Source: Asparagopsis taxiformis (taxonomy: Eukaryota > Rhodophyta > Florideophyceae > Bonnemaisoniales > Bonnemaisoniaceae). From it: a stretch of DNA of 36,798 bases. This document shows positions 9,134 through 18,332 of this stretch, in pieces. Numbering within the stretch: the first letter of the stretch is position 1; every line of letters starts with the position of its first letter. The notes under the pieces are model-generated. The model was not told the origin of the DNA. It made no database searches and worked only from the letters and a program-made list of their open reading frames with translations. The DNA is taken from contig JALQPE010000828.1 of NCBI GenBank assembly GCA_030407315.1, positions 1 to 36,798 of the forward strand, written 5' to 3'. The position numbers and the translations under genes were made by a program.

Positions 9134-9931
9134 TGTGGTGCAATTTAAGTTGGTCGATGGAACCGATGCGAGCGCGCGCGTTTACGTTAGTCCGCAAGCA
9201 TCCGTTTGAGTTAGTTTAGTAAGCGAGCGTACGCGTGGCGCCTTGATTACGTGTCACGGAGCGTCAATGCGAGCGCGTGCGCGCGTACGTTGCCACGAAA
9301 CCGCGAGCCGCGCCACGTGTAGCGGTTTCCGCGAATTTCCCTTTTTGGGTTTTTTATGACGAAAGTCTTTTTCCCAAAATATTTCCCTTTTTGCGTGCGA
9401 GCGTGCGGCCGCCGCCGGCCGGCCACACAAGGACAGCCTGTCCCAAGTAAGTTAGCTATTAGTGGTCGCATGGCTTCGCACCCTACCAATAAACAGTCAG
9501 CACTTTCGCAGCTACGAGTTAAGCGTTGAGCGCGTCGCGAGGACCGATTGCGTTACGACGTTGCGTGCGGATTGCTCACGATCGCCGACGTACGTGCGCG
9601 CGCGCCGCGTTTACCGACCGTCGAATTGCGTCGCGCCGCGAGACCGCGCGTTGCGTCGCATACCGCTAGGCCAGGGATTTACGACCCCTGCGTGGATCGT
9701 GTTGAGCTCGAGTTTACTCGGTGATCTCACCCTGAGATCACGGCTTGCGCCGGCCCGCGAATCCCGTGTTGCGATCGACCCTGCGCGTTCCGCCGTTGTA
9801 CCACCCGATCGCCTCCGCGACCGAGCGACGTGCGAAACGCAAGTTCACGAGCGCGTTACGGTTCAACACGCCCTGACAAGGCAAGCGATTCTAGAACTCT
9901 CTTAGTGACCGCCATCCCGGCTGGTCATACA
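9134..9931 (+). repeat. Family E LTR copy 2 (798 bp), sense orientation
   Basis: It starts TGTGGTGC and ends GGTCATACA, and it differs from the other copies at the third-last codon-sized block (A for C). It lacks a 10-bp tandem unit (near 9346) present in copies 1, 3 and 4. An AATAAA poly(A) signal lies at 9488-9493. It has the 3' end of an element on its left (PPT) and the 5' end on its right (PBS), so it serves as the only LTR of E1. Confidence 0.9.
9488..9493 (+). promoter_or_regulatory. Candidate poly(A) signal AATAAA in the E LTR
   Basis: The hexamer lies 355 bp into the LTR in sense orientation and is conserved in all four LTR copies. It is a plausible 3'-end signal in R, but that is untested. 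Confidence 0.45.
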
Positions 9932-9933
9932 AC

Positions 9934-9951
9934 TGGTCTCTCGACCTAGAA
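9934..9951 (+). other. Primer binding site (E1)
   Basis: TGGTCTCTCGACCTAGAA begins two bases after the LTR. Its complement ends in CCA with a base before it, as expected for a tRNA 3' end with acceptor stem and T-arm. The same 18 bases occur in E2 (33162-33179) and in H (36290-36307). The tRNA was not identified. Confidence 0.8.
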
Positions 9952-10507
9952 TTGCGCGAACCGACGTGCGAACTCAGCGAAGAACAGAAACTCCGCTTGG
10001 GGAAACACGGGACGCCAAACCTATCGCTTACTCTAATTCCTCATTTATCCGCTCGTCGTGCGCGACAGCGAGGGCGATTGACGCGTGCGCGCGTATCGCT
10101 ATCCCGGAAGCGGTGCTATAGCCTCTCTGGTTTGTATAACTACCCTACCTCTACTACGACGATTCGCAGCGCGGAGCGACGCGATCGACGACGCAGCGCG
10201 TGCGCGCGCTAGTTCGCAACCCTAACGCGGGTTCGGCGGTGCCGAAAATATTGGGTTCGCGGACGATCGAGACCCGTCTTTGCGCGTTCCGAGCGAGGAA
10301 GAAGCCCTCCTGCGAGCGAACTCGTCCCCCTCACCCCTACTACGCGCGCCCGATACGCAGACAATTTTCGGGAAGCGCTTCCCTTTTTACTTGCCAATTT
10401 TTCGACGCGCCGACGCGAGGTTTTGACGCGCGCCGAATTCCCCTTTCTCCCTTCCCATCATCCCTTTCTCCCTTTTCCCTAGGCGACGATCGAACGCGAC
10501 CGCGCCG
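9952..10507 (+). other. 5' leader of E1 between PBS and gag
   Basis: This is about 556 bp without a convincing gene. It ends in a pyrimidine-rich tract (10438-10485, CCCTTTCTCCC-type) just before the gag ATG. It may hold packaging or translation signals. The homologous stretch in E2 is 32606-33161. Confidence 0.6.
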
Positions 10508-12556
10508 ATGGATCCCCCTACGCGCGAGCGATTGAACGCGCCGACCGAACCGCCGCCAGTCGCGTCGCAAACGCACGCAGTCGACGCACTGGTCGCTTCA
10601 CACATCCCTGACCCTACCGCTTCCCCGTGGCCGCCGCTACCGACGCAAGCGCTCGCGAGCATTGACGACGACGCGCAAACGTCCGACGATGGCGCCGCAA
10701 CGAAGCGCGAGGCCGAGTTCCGCGTTTCCGACGTGCACGCCACGCCGTCCGCAACGCTTCCGAGCAACGCTTCCGAGCTTGGTTCGACGAGTGGTGGACG
10801 ACCCTACGTTCCAATGCATGCTCCAGGCAGAAGTCCGAGCGGCTGTGGACCGCGCCATCAAGGGCCAATCACGTGGATTGACGGCTCAGATGAGGGCGCA
10901 AGTCCACAACCTAATCGTCACTACGATGGACTCCCGCGAGGAGCACAATACCGACCGCGCGAGCGTCGTTACGCGCGAAAACCGAACGCGAACCGCAGCG
11001 CGCGCGACTCCGACGAACTACGCGCGCAACGCGGATCCTGAAGGATGGCTTGAACTGGCGCGCCAGGACCTGTCATTCGATGATCACCCGCGCTCGAATA
11101 GCGACGACGGACCCGCGCACCCCGGGCTGGTAGAGATCCAGCCGTTGAACGAGCTGTTCACGCGCGCGCTTTCGTACCGCACGTATCGCTTGCGAAATAC
11201 GGACCGCGCGTTTAATCGGGAAATCGCGAGCGAATTGGTTAACACCGCGAAGATGGTGCGCCATTCGATGCAGGGAGAGAATTTCACGGGCACCGACGGA
11301 ATCGCGGTACTATCGTTTCTGAAGTACTTCAAGAGCGCATGCGACGACACCGGCGTATCCGAAGGCGCAGCGCTTCCGATTCTCAAGTATTTCCTGGCCG
11401 ACGAAGCGCGCGACACGTTCCAAACGTACGTGGGGCGAACGTTCCGAGGAGCGCGCGCGGGCGTCGATTCGATTACGTGCTACGCGGAAGCCGTTCAGTG
11501 GCTCTTACTAACCTACGCGCGCGAAGGCGACGTTGCGCAAGCGTACCGCGACGTGGCGCAACAAACGCAAGACCCGAAGGAAACCGAAACGCAATTCGCT
11601 ACGCGATTACGGCGACGAGCGCTGCGCTGCGGCGATGCGTTTAGCGAGCGAACGCTTGTTTCTATTTTCGTCGATTGTCTACGCCCCTATGCGCAACACC
11701 TCGTGCGGGACGCGCTGTCTCGTGACCCGCGGCGATACACCTTTCGAGAGCTAGTCTCTATGGCGCAGAGCCACGGGGATACGCACCGAGCGATGACGCC
11801 GACGACGAGCGCGCGACCGCTACTGCGACGAACGCCTGCGCTCTACGTAGACGAGGACGAGACACCGATGATGCAAGCTCTGACCGTGGGGCACACCCCA
11901 CCATCAGGCTTCTCATCGCCAAACGTCTCAACCTCCGCTCCGCCGCGACACCGCACGCTCCGCGCGAACGGAAGTTCTCGACTCCGAGCCCCATGCGAAG
12001 TCCGACCTCACTTGGCACTCCTTCGTCGAACTACCGCACGCCACGCTCGCGCGACGCCTCGCCCGCCGACCGCTCACGACGCACTGCGCATACCGACGAC
12101 CGGGAACGCGAACGCGCGGGACCGTACACGGCGCACATACCGCGCGCGACTTACCCACCGCCTATCGTGAGGCAGACGGCACCGGCCGACACGTCTCGCA
12201 CGGCGGCGTTCCGATGCCTGATATGCAGGAAGTTCGGGCACCCGATGGTGAATTGCCCACTGCTCTCGTCCGAGCAGCAGGCCGCGATTCGCGAAATGCA
12301 TAGCCACGCGCGCCTAACGCCCGAAGAACTGAACCTGCAGCGCAACGTTCAGCTCTTCGAAGTCTCCGCGCACGCCGACGCGAACGAGAGCGAGCGACAG
12401 CGCGTCGACGGCAACGAGCGAACGCGCGAAAACGAGGGCGCACGCGAGCGCGAAAACGATCGGACGCGCGAATACGACGCGCATGACAGCGAGCAGCTCA
12501 CGCCCCACTCGGTTCGTTTTGCAGAAGACCCGGGAAACGCCTACGAGGAGCCGTAG
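10508..12556 (+). pseudogene. gag: E1 gag (capsid and nucleocapsid), frameshifted
   Basis: The ATG at 10508 starts the same sequence as the E2 gag. After about 80 codons E1 carries a 13-bp duplication (CAACGCTTCCGAG twice, about 10758-10783) and other small indels, so the frame shifts; the rest of capsid is open in the 10662-12170 frame. The capsid region has the Ty3-type core (FTGTDGIAVLSFLKYFKSACD, then WLLLTYA, then ETETQFATRLRRRALRCG). Near 11960 the homology moves to a second frame encoding the zinc knuckle CLICRKFGHPMVNC (CX2CX4HX4C, 12215-12256), ending at a stop at 12556. Gag packages element RNA in the particle. The second frame change is shared with E2, but the first is private to E1. 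Confidence 0.8.
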
Positions 12557-13440
12557 CGGGTGGGCCGGCTCCTCCTCACTCAACGGATACGCGACGCGCG
12601 ACGACGCAACCACCGCGCGAAAAACCGCCTCCGTTACCACCCGAAACAGTGGTCCTGTTTCAGACCCCTACCGCGAACTACAAACTCGAGACCCGCGTCG
12701 GGTATAATCAACGCACGGCCACCGCGGTGACCGCCGTGCTTGATACTGGCGCAGGCCCGAGCCTCATTCGCGAAAACGTACTAGGCGCCGACTGGAAGCG
12801 CCACGCTACGCCGCCGACGCTGCGCTGCGTGATTATCGACGCGAACGGACGACGCCTCGCGCCAAACGCGTCGCTGCGACTTAGCGTTTTTCTAGGTGCC
12901 CGAGCGCATCTCCAAACCTTCTTGGTGATGCCACGCTTATCCGTCCCATGTATCTTGGGAGCGGACTTCATCGACCGCGTAGTCGAAATTATCTACACTG
13001 GGCGTTGCGAACCCGCTATGGCGACCACGTCCCGATGCTTCCGCGTACGCCGACGAAACCGCGCCGCGCGCCGACCGCGAAGACGACCCGACCCACAAGC
13101 TTCGCGCCTATTCGCGCTGCCGTTCGCGCGATGTGCGGGCGCGCCGCACATCGATTCCGCCGAACGCGACGCGAGCGATCGACGTTACCACGAGCGCTGA
13201 AGGGCGCTGCATCATAGTTCCCGCAACTAACCTCTACGCGCAGAAACTACTCCGTTTAACCAACGGGGAGACGATGGTTCGAAGGAATGTACCCTTCCGA
13301 GTACAGGTACACAACGCTGGCACTCGTCTACAAGTATTGCCCAAAGGCATGAAGGTAGGCACCGCCGTGCCCAACCCCGTGGGGTGTCTACAAGTCGCTC
13401 AGGAAGCGCCGGACCCGCAAGACCGACCGCCCGACGACGC
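12557..13440 (+). pseudogene. E1 protease and protease-RT linker, frameshifted
   Basis: The aspartic protease is clear: VLDTGAGPSLIRE (catalytic DTG near 12741) and CILGADFID near 12950. The frame is one base back from the nucleocapsid frame, as in a -1 gag-pol shift. The listed Met at 12649 is a GTG codon, and the frame is open further upstream. After EIIYT (near 12998) E1 has lost two bases relative to E2, so translation runs off frame to 13200. The linker resumes in another frame (13133-13594). A further change of frame near 13430-13450 leads into RT. Confidence 0.75.
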
Positions 13441-13577
13441 GACGCAACGTTACGACACCGCCGGACCCGCGCGAGACCGACGAAATTGCGAGCGCGACGC
13501 CGCCTTGGGAAGAACTCTTACGCGCGGCGCTACGCGACGAGCGAGTAGACGACGACCTGCACGCGGAAATTATCGAG

Positions 13578-16500
13578 ATGCTACGAAAGCATGAGCGCAT
13601 GTGGAGCGGCACGCTGGGAGCCATTCACGCGACGGAGCACCGTATCGAGCTGGTTCCGGGGGCGACCCCCGTGAACCAACCGCCGTATCGCGCCGGACAC
13701 GCGTCGCGCGAAATTATCCGTACGCAAGTGGAGAAGATGCTCCGCGCTGGAGTAATCGAACCCGCTACGTCGGAATGGGCGAGCCCGGTCGTGGTCGTGC
13801 CTAAGAAGTACGGGACCTCCCGCTTCTGCATCGACTACCGCCGCTTGAACGCCGCCACCGTGAAGGACGCGTACCCGATTCCGCGCATGGACGATTGCGT
13901 CGATTCGCTCGGTAACGCGACAGTTTTCACGACGCTGGACTGCAACTCGGGATACTGGCAAATCCCAGTAGCGCACGCCGACCGCGATAAGACTACGTTT
14001 ACGTCGCACGTCGGTACGTACCGCTTTCGCCGCATGCCTTTCGGACTTTCGAACGCGCCCGCGACGTTTCAGCGCGCGCTCGACATTTTGCTCGCGAACG
14101 TGAAGTGGCAACATTGCCTTGTCTACCTGGATGACGTAATCATCTTCTCCGCCGACGTAAACGCGCACGTGCACCACGTCGACGAGATACTGGGAATCCT
14201 CGGACGCGCAGGCGTTTCGCTAAAATTCGCGAAGACCGAGTTCTTCAAGCGCTCGGTGGACTACCTGGGACATACTATTTCGCCTGGGAAGCTCTCCGTA
14301 CCGACGACGAAGTGCGACGCGCTGCGCGATGCGACGTACCCGACGACGAAGACGCAGCTGCGAAGTTTCCTAGGAACTTGCAACGTGTACCGCCGATTCG
14401 TCGAGAAATTCGCGTTCGTCGCGGCGCCGCTTACGCAGTTGCTAAAGAAGGACCAAGGAGACAACTTACCCGCGCCGACGCCGGAGCAAACGCGCGCGTT
14501 CGAATCATTGCGACAAGCGATGTTGTCTCCGCCAATCCTCCGTCTACCGCGCGAAGGACACCCGTATGTGCTCGATACAGACGCGTCGCAAGGGCAAATC
14601 GGATGCGCGCTACTTCAGCTAGACGCGGACGACGACGTACTACATCCAGTCGGATACTGGTCGCGCACGCTTAACGACGCAGAGCGCAACTATTCGACGA
14701 CGGAACGCGAATGCCTCGCAGTCGTATGGGCAGTCTTGCTATTACGCGCATACTTGGAAGGACGAAAGTTCACGGTTCGCACCGACCATAATTCGTTGCG
14801 TTGGATCCTGAACATGACGTCCGCGGAAGGACGACTCGCGCGCTGGAGATTGCGACTCGCCGAGTTCGAATTCGACGTCGAATACAAGAAGGGAAAACGC
14901 CATGTTATCGCCGACGCGCTCTCGCGAATGGCCACGCGAAGCTGCGACGAGACGGAAATACCGGACGAGATACCCTGTTTCGGCGCCGCGAACATCGTCG
15001 AACCGCACGCGAACGCATGCGACCGAACCGACGCTGCGCTATTATGCGACTACGCAGAATACTACCCGAGCTTGGCCTGCCTACTGGCAACTCGGTCGTG
15101 TATCGAGCCGCCCGTATCCACTGACGAGTGGATTCGCGAACAGGCGACGGACGAATTCTGCCAGAACGCGAGACGCGACGTCGAAACCGCGCCGCGTTCG
15201 CGCTTCCATCTGTCCCCCGACGGGATACTAATGAGGACCGCTCCGCTCGACGACGCGACGCAGATAGTTGTGCCCGAAGCGATAAAAGGACTTATTCTGC
15301 GAGCGAACCATTACGCGGTAACTGCAGGGCACCCGGGCGCGCGACGCATGTACGACGCAATTCGACGCGCGTATTACTGGCCGATGATGAGCGTAGACGT
15401 CTACACCACGGTGAGACAATGCGATGCGTGCGCGCGCAACCGCGTTACGCAATATCGCCATACGAACGCCCTGAAGCTATTCCCCGCTACGCGCCCGCTC
15501 GAAGACGTCGCTATCGATATTCTGGGACCGCTGCCCGAGACCCCGCGCCAACGCCGCTTCGTACTCGTAATCGCCGATCGCTACAACAAGCTCTGTCGAC
15601 TCATCGCGCTCGGACGCGTATCCGCGCTCGCCGTCGCAAAAGCGTTTTGCCGAGATTGGGTCTTCGTTTACGGACCGCCTCGCACGCTACTTTCAGATAA
15701 CGGACCGCAGTTCCGCTCGAAGCTGTTTCAGGAAACGTGCGCGCTAATGGGAACGCGTAACATCTTCACGACTACCTATCACCCGCAATCGAACGGGCAA
15801 GTCGAGCGCATGAACCGCACCATCGTCGCGACGCTGCGCCATTACGTCGACGAAGAGCGAAAGAATTGGGACGAGCACCTAGACGCGCTGGCGTGCGCAT
15901 ACAATCGCGCGATACACCGCTCGACGAATACGTCGCCGTTCGAACTTACGCTCACGCGCTACCCCGTATCGCTGAGGACGGAGCAGGTCGACACGATTCG
16001 CAGCACGCCGTTCCTCCGCATGGAGTTTCTCGCGAAGCTATCCGACGCGTACGCGCGCGTAGCGAACGCGTTGAAGAAAGCGCAGGCAAGATACAAACGC
16101 GACTTCGACCGCGGCGCACGCACGGTGAACAAGAGCATCAAGGTTGGCGACCAAGTATATCTGGACACTCGCGCGGGAGCGACGACACGAACGCAGCGCG
16201 ACGACGGAACGCGCCCTTCGAAGTTGGACTATCCCGTGTCGGGACCCTTCCCGGTCACAAGCTGCCGCGGGCACACTTACGAAATCATAATCGACGGCGT
16301 GCCCGAACTCGTCAGCTCCGACCGTATTCGCCTAGCACCGCGCAACGCGACGCGCGCGCCGGTTACGCCAAGCGGCGAAGAAGGGGGGACTGAAGCGGAG
16401 GACACAAGCGACGCAGCGCGACGTGACGAACGCGTACTCGAGGACGCACGCAAGGTCAATCCTGAAGCAGGATACGGGACGCGGGAGTTCATGATTGACA

Positions 16501-16811
16501 GATTGACGGCTGAAGGTGTCGACGACACCGGAGCGCCCGTATTCCGTGTACGCTGGAAGGGCTTCTCTCCGCGCGACGACACTTGGGAGCCCGAAAGTTC
16601 GTTACCCGCGCCCATCGTTGCCCGTTTCCGCCGCGACCGCGGACGCTCCGCCTCTGAAAACACTGCGCGCAACACCGAGATTGACGCCACGTCACCGCGC
16701 AATCGTAGAAAGCGACCGGCACGCGGCGACGCCCCACGTATAACGCCACCTAGCCGCGCGAGCGCGCGCATCGCGAGTCGACGAACGCCTTCGCATGCAC
16801 CGCGCAACTGA
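13578..16811 (+). CDS. pol: E1 pol: RT, RNase H, integrase and chromodomain (1077 aa)
   Basis: The frame is open upstream to about 13386, and the first Met is 13578. RT carries IDYRRLN, YPIPRMDD, TTLDCNSGYWQI, RMPFGLSNAPATFQRA and YLDD (residues 183-186). The highly conserved KKDG motif reads KKYG (residue 78), unlike E2 and H. RNase H follows (DTDASQGQIG near 333, RTDHNSLRW). Integrase has the HHCC finger (near 577), the DDE core (D in DVAIDILGPLP, D in LLSDNGPQF, E in NGQVERMN) and GPFPV. A chromodomain (about 969-1015, VFRVRWKGFSPRDDTWEPES) is near the end. The frame is intact, but the KKYG change probably weakens RT. Confidence 0.92.
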   Translation: MLRKHERMWSGTLGAIHATEHRIELVPGATPVNQPPYRAGHASREIIRTQVEKMLRAGVIEPATSEWASPVVVVPKKYGTSRFCIDYRRLNAATVKDAYPIPRMDDCVDSLGNATVFTTLDCNSGYWQIPVAHADRDKTTFTSHVGTYRFRRMPFGLSNAPATFQRALDILLANVKWQHCLVYLDDVIIFSADVNAHVHHVDEILGILGRAGVSLKFAKTEFFKRSVDYLGHTISPGKLSVPTTKCDALRDATYPTTKTQLRSFLGTCNVYRRFVEKFAFVAAPLTQLLKKDQGDNLPAPTPEQTRAFESLRQAMLSPPILRLPREGHPYVLDTDASQGQIGCALLQLDADDDVLHPVGYWSRTLNDAERNYSTTERECLAVVWAVLLLRAYLEGRKFTVRTDHNSLRWILNMTSAEGRLARWRLRLAEFEFDVEYKKGKRHVIADALSRMATRSCDETEIPDEIPCFGAANIVEPHANACDRTDAALLCDYAEYYPSLACLLATRSCIEPPVSTDEWIREQATDEFCQNARRDVETAPRSRFHLSPDGILMRTAPLDDATQIVVPEAIKGLILRANHYAVTAGHPGARRMYDAIRRAYYWPMMSVDVYTTVRQCDACARNRVTQYRHTNALKLFPATRPLEDVAIDILGPLPETPRQRRFVLVIADRYNKLCRLIALGRVSALAVAKAFCRDWVFVYGPPRTLLSDNGPQFRSKLFQETCALMGTRNIFTTTYHPQSNGQVERMNRTIVATLRHYVDEERKNWDEHLDALACAYNRAIHRSTNTSPFELTLTRYPVSLRTEQVDTIRSTPFLRMEFLAKLSDAYARVANALKKAQARYKRDFDRGARTVNKSIKVGDQVYLDTRAGATTRTQRDDGTRPSKLDYPVSGPFPVTSCRGHTYEIIIDGVPELVSSDRIRLAPRNATRAPVTPSGEEGGTEAEDTSDAARRDERVLEDARKVNPEAGYGTREFMIDRLTAEGVDDTGAPVFRVRWKGFSPRDDTWEPESSLPAPIVARFRRDRGRSASENTARNTEIDATSPRNRRKRPARGDAPRITPPSRASARIASRRTPSHAPRN

Positions 16812-16950
16812 CGCGCGGAACGGGGCTGAACACGCCAGTTGCGCCCAGCGGAACCGACGCGTAGATAAACACGCGGGCCAAGCCTCCCATCGCCACCTGT
16901 CGTCGCACGCCGCGCAGCTGCGCCACCGTTTGCCACGCAATTGTTCCCAT

Positions 16951-17257
16951 CGTATGCCGCGCAACCGTTCGACGCAACGCGACCGCGCTTGACCGACGCC
17001 ACGCAATCGCGTTCATCTTTCGCCGCGCAATCGCCAAGCGCCACATCGCCGCGCCACCACGCAATCGTTTTCACCGCGCAACCGTCGCTTGTCGTTTTCG
17101 CCGCGCAACCGCGCCACCGTATGCCGCGCAACCGTTCGACGCAACGCGACCGCACCCGACCGACGCCACGCAATCGCGTTCGTCTTTCGCCGCGCAATCG
17201 CCAAGCGTCGCATCGCCGCACTACCACGCAATTGTCGTCACCGCACAACCGTCGCAT
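16951..17257. repeat. 167-bp tandem direct repeat (E1)
   Basis: Copy one starts at 16951 and copy two at 17118, both with CGTATGCCGCGCAACCGTTC. The second is cut short at about 17257. Inside each unit the shorter motif CCGCGCAAnCG recurs. The homologous pair in E2 is near 25864-26172. Confidence 0.75.
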
Positions 17258-17798
17258 TCCACCGTCCGTCTTCCGCTCCTGCACGAACCCAAGCGGCAAC
17301 CGTAGCCGGGAGTCCATGTGCCGTTCGCTTCCCATCCCCCATGCCGACAACGCCAGAATCCCCAGGAGTGGGCACGCCCGACAGCGCAATTACGCGCGAA
17401 AAAGGGAGGCGCGCACACCGGGTTGGTCGTTGCGGGGGAGGGACTGGCCCATACAGCATGGCCATTTACGGGGCTGGAAGATTATAGGCCGAAAAACGAG
17501 CCGAGGCCGGGGCAGGCCAAAAATGGACGGCGCCGATCTGCCCCGACGCCGTGGCGAGATGCTTCCTGATGGCACCCCCGGATTGGCTGTTCACATACGC
17601 GCGCACGCGACGAACCATACGGGTGGCAGGGAACGACGCAGAATACCAGCAAGCGAAAGCCTCCGCTGGAAAGGGGGATGCCACCCACACGCCCGTCCTT
17701 TTCGTCCAGGAAGGCCATGGCGAACCCCAAACCTCCGGGGGCGGGAACCCACCTAGACGCTCGCTAAAAACCAGAGCATTAGAAACCCAGCCCCCGAG

Positions 17799-17928
17799 AC
17801 GCGAACGAAGCGCGGACGAAGCGCGAACGAGACGCGACGAAGCGCGAACGAAACGCGACGAAACGCGACGAAGCGCGACGAAACGCGAAGCGAAAAAGCG
17901 AACGAAAACGCGACGAACGCGCGACGAT
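17799..17928. repeat. CGACGAA/GCGAACGA microsatellite (E1)
   Basis: Short units of the type GCGCGACGAA and GCGAACGA repeat imperfectly. Unit number and sequence differ slightly from E2 (about 25186-25325), consistent with slippage. Confidence 0.75.
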
Positions 17929-18061
17929 AAGCACGAAGAGAACGCGCCCGTTCTATATGCCTACCGGCCAGCAGCTCTATCCCCCTCTCTCCCGCCTCGC
18001 CCTACGCGACCCCAACCGCGTCGCTCGCGAATCCCGAGCGTCGACGCGGTCACTGGGCAAA

Positions 18062-18078
18062 CACCGCTTCAAGCGGTG
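18062..18078. terminator. Perfect hairpin near the 3' ends of convergent genes (E1)
   Basis: CACCGCTT, C, AAGCGGTG forms an 8-bp perfect stem. A related hairpin with the same AAGC core lies at 18404-18420. The position between convergent genes suggests RNA 3'-end or folding roles, but this is inference. Confidence 0.35.
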
Positions 18079-18332
18079 ACTCACGCGACGAAACTCGCAC
18101 CGAACCATGGCTAGTAGCTCCCCGACCGGACGTCCGCACGGCACTCCGAGGAGCCGCTGGACGCAGCCGCAGTCGCGCGCGGTACACCGTCGCGCCTACG
18201 CATGCGCCGCAAACGCAATTCGCGCCGCGCGTACGAAAGGAAGGATGGCCAAGGCGAAGTTAACAAAACACAAGAGGTTTAATCAAGGGAGTAGAATGGA
18301 CTACCGGCTAGCCCGGATGTGGACGAAGAAGC

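Larger units (their letters stand above)
16812..18332. other. Spacer between convergent pol and antisense ORF2 (E1)
   Basis: This is about 1.5 kb with no convincing gene. It holds a 167-bp direct repeat (16951-17257), a unique GC-rich middle (17400-17760), a CGACGAA-type microsatellite (17799-17928) and a perfect hairpin at 18062-18078. It must contain the 3' ends of both convergent transcripts. Several ORFs of 100-370 codons cross it, but they are low-complexity repeats without domain signs. Confidence 0.6.

Noticed and set aside
16277..17389. 370-codon minus-strand ORF (mirror at 25734-26846)
   Set aside because: It overlaps the 3' end of pol and the 167-bp repeat, is low-complexity Arg/Cys/Ala-rich, and shows no domain. 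It is a by-product of CG-rich sequence with few stops.
16941..17756. 271-codon plus-strand ORF (mirror at 25367-26182)
   Set aside because: Its length comes from the 167-bp tandem repeat, and its product is a repetitive Arg/Pro/Ser string. Its identity in both copies only reflects the DNA identity.
18062..18078. Bacterial-type intrinsic terminator
   Set aside because: The stem is not followed by a T-run, and the context is eukaryotic. It is kept only as a hairpin between convergent genes.
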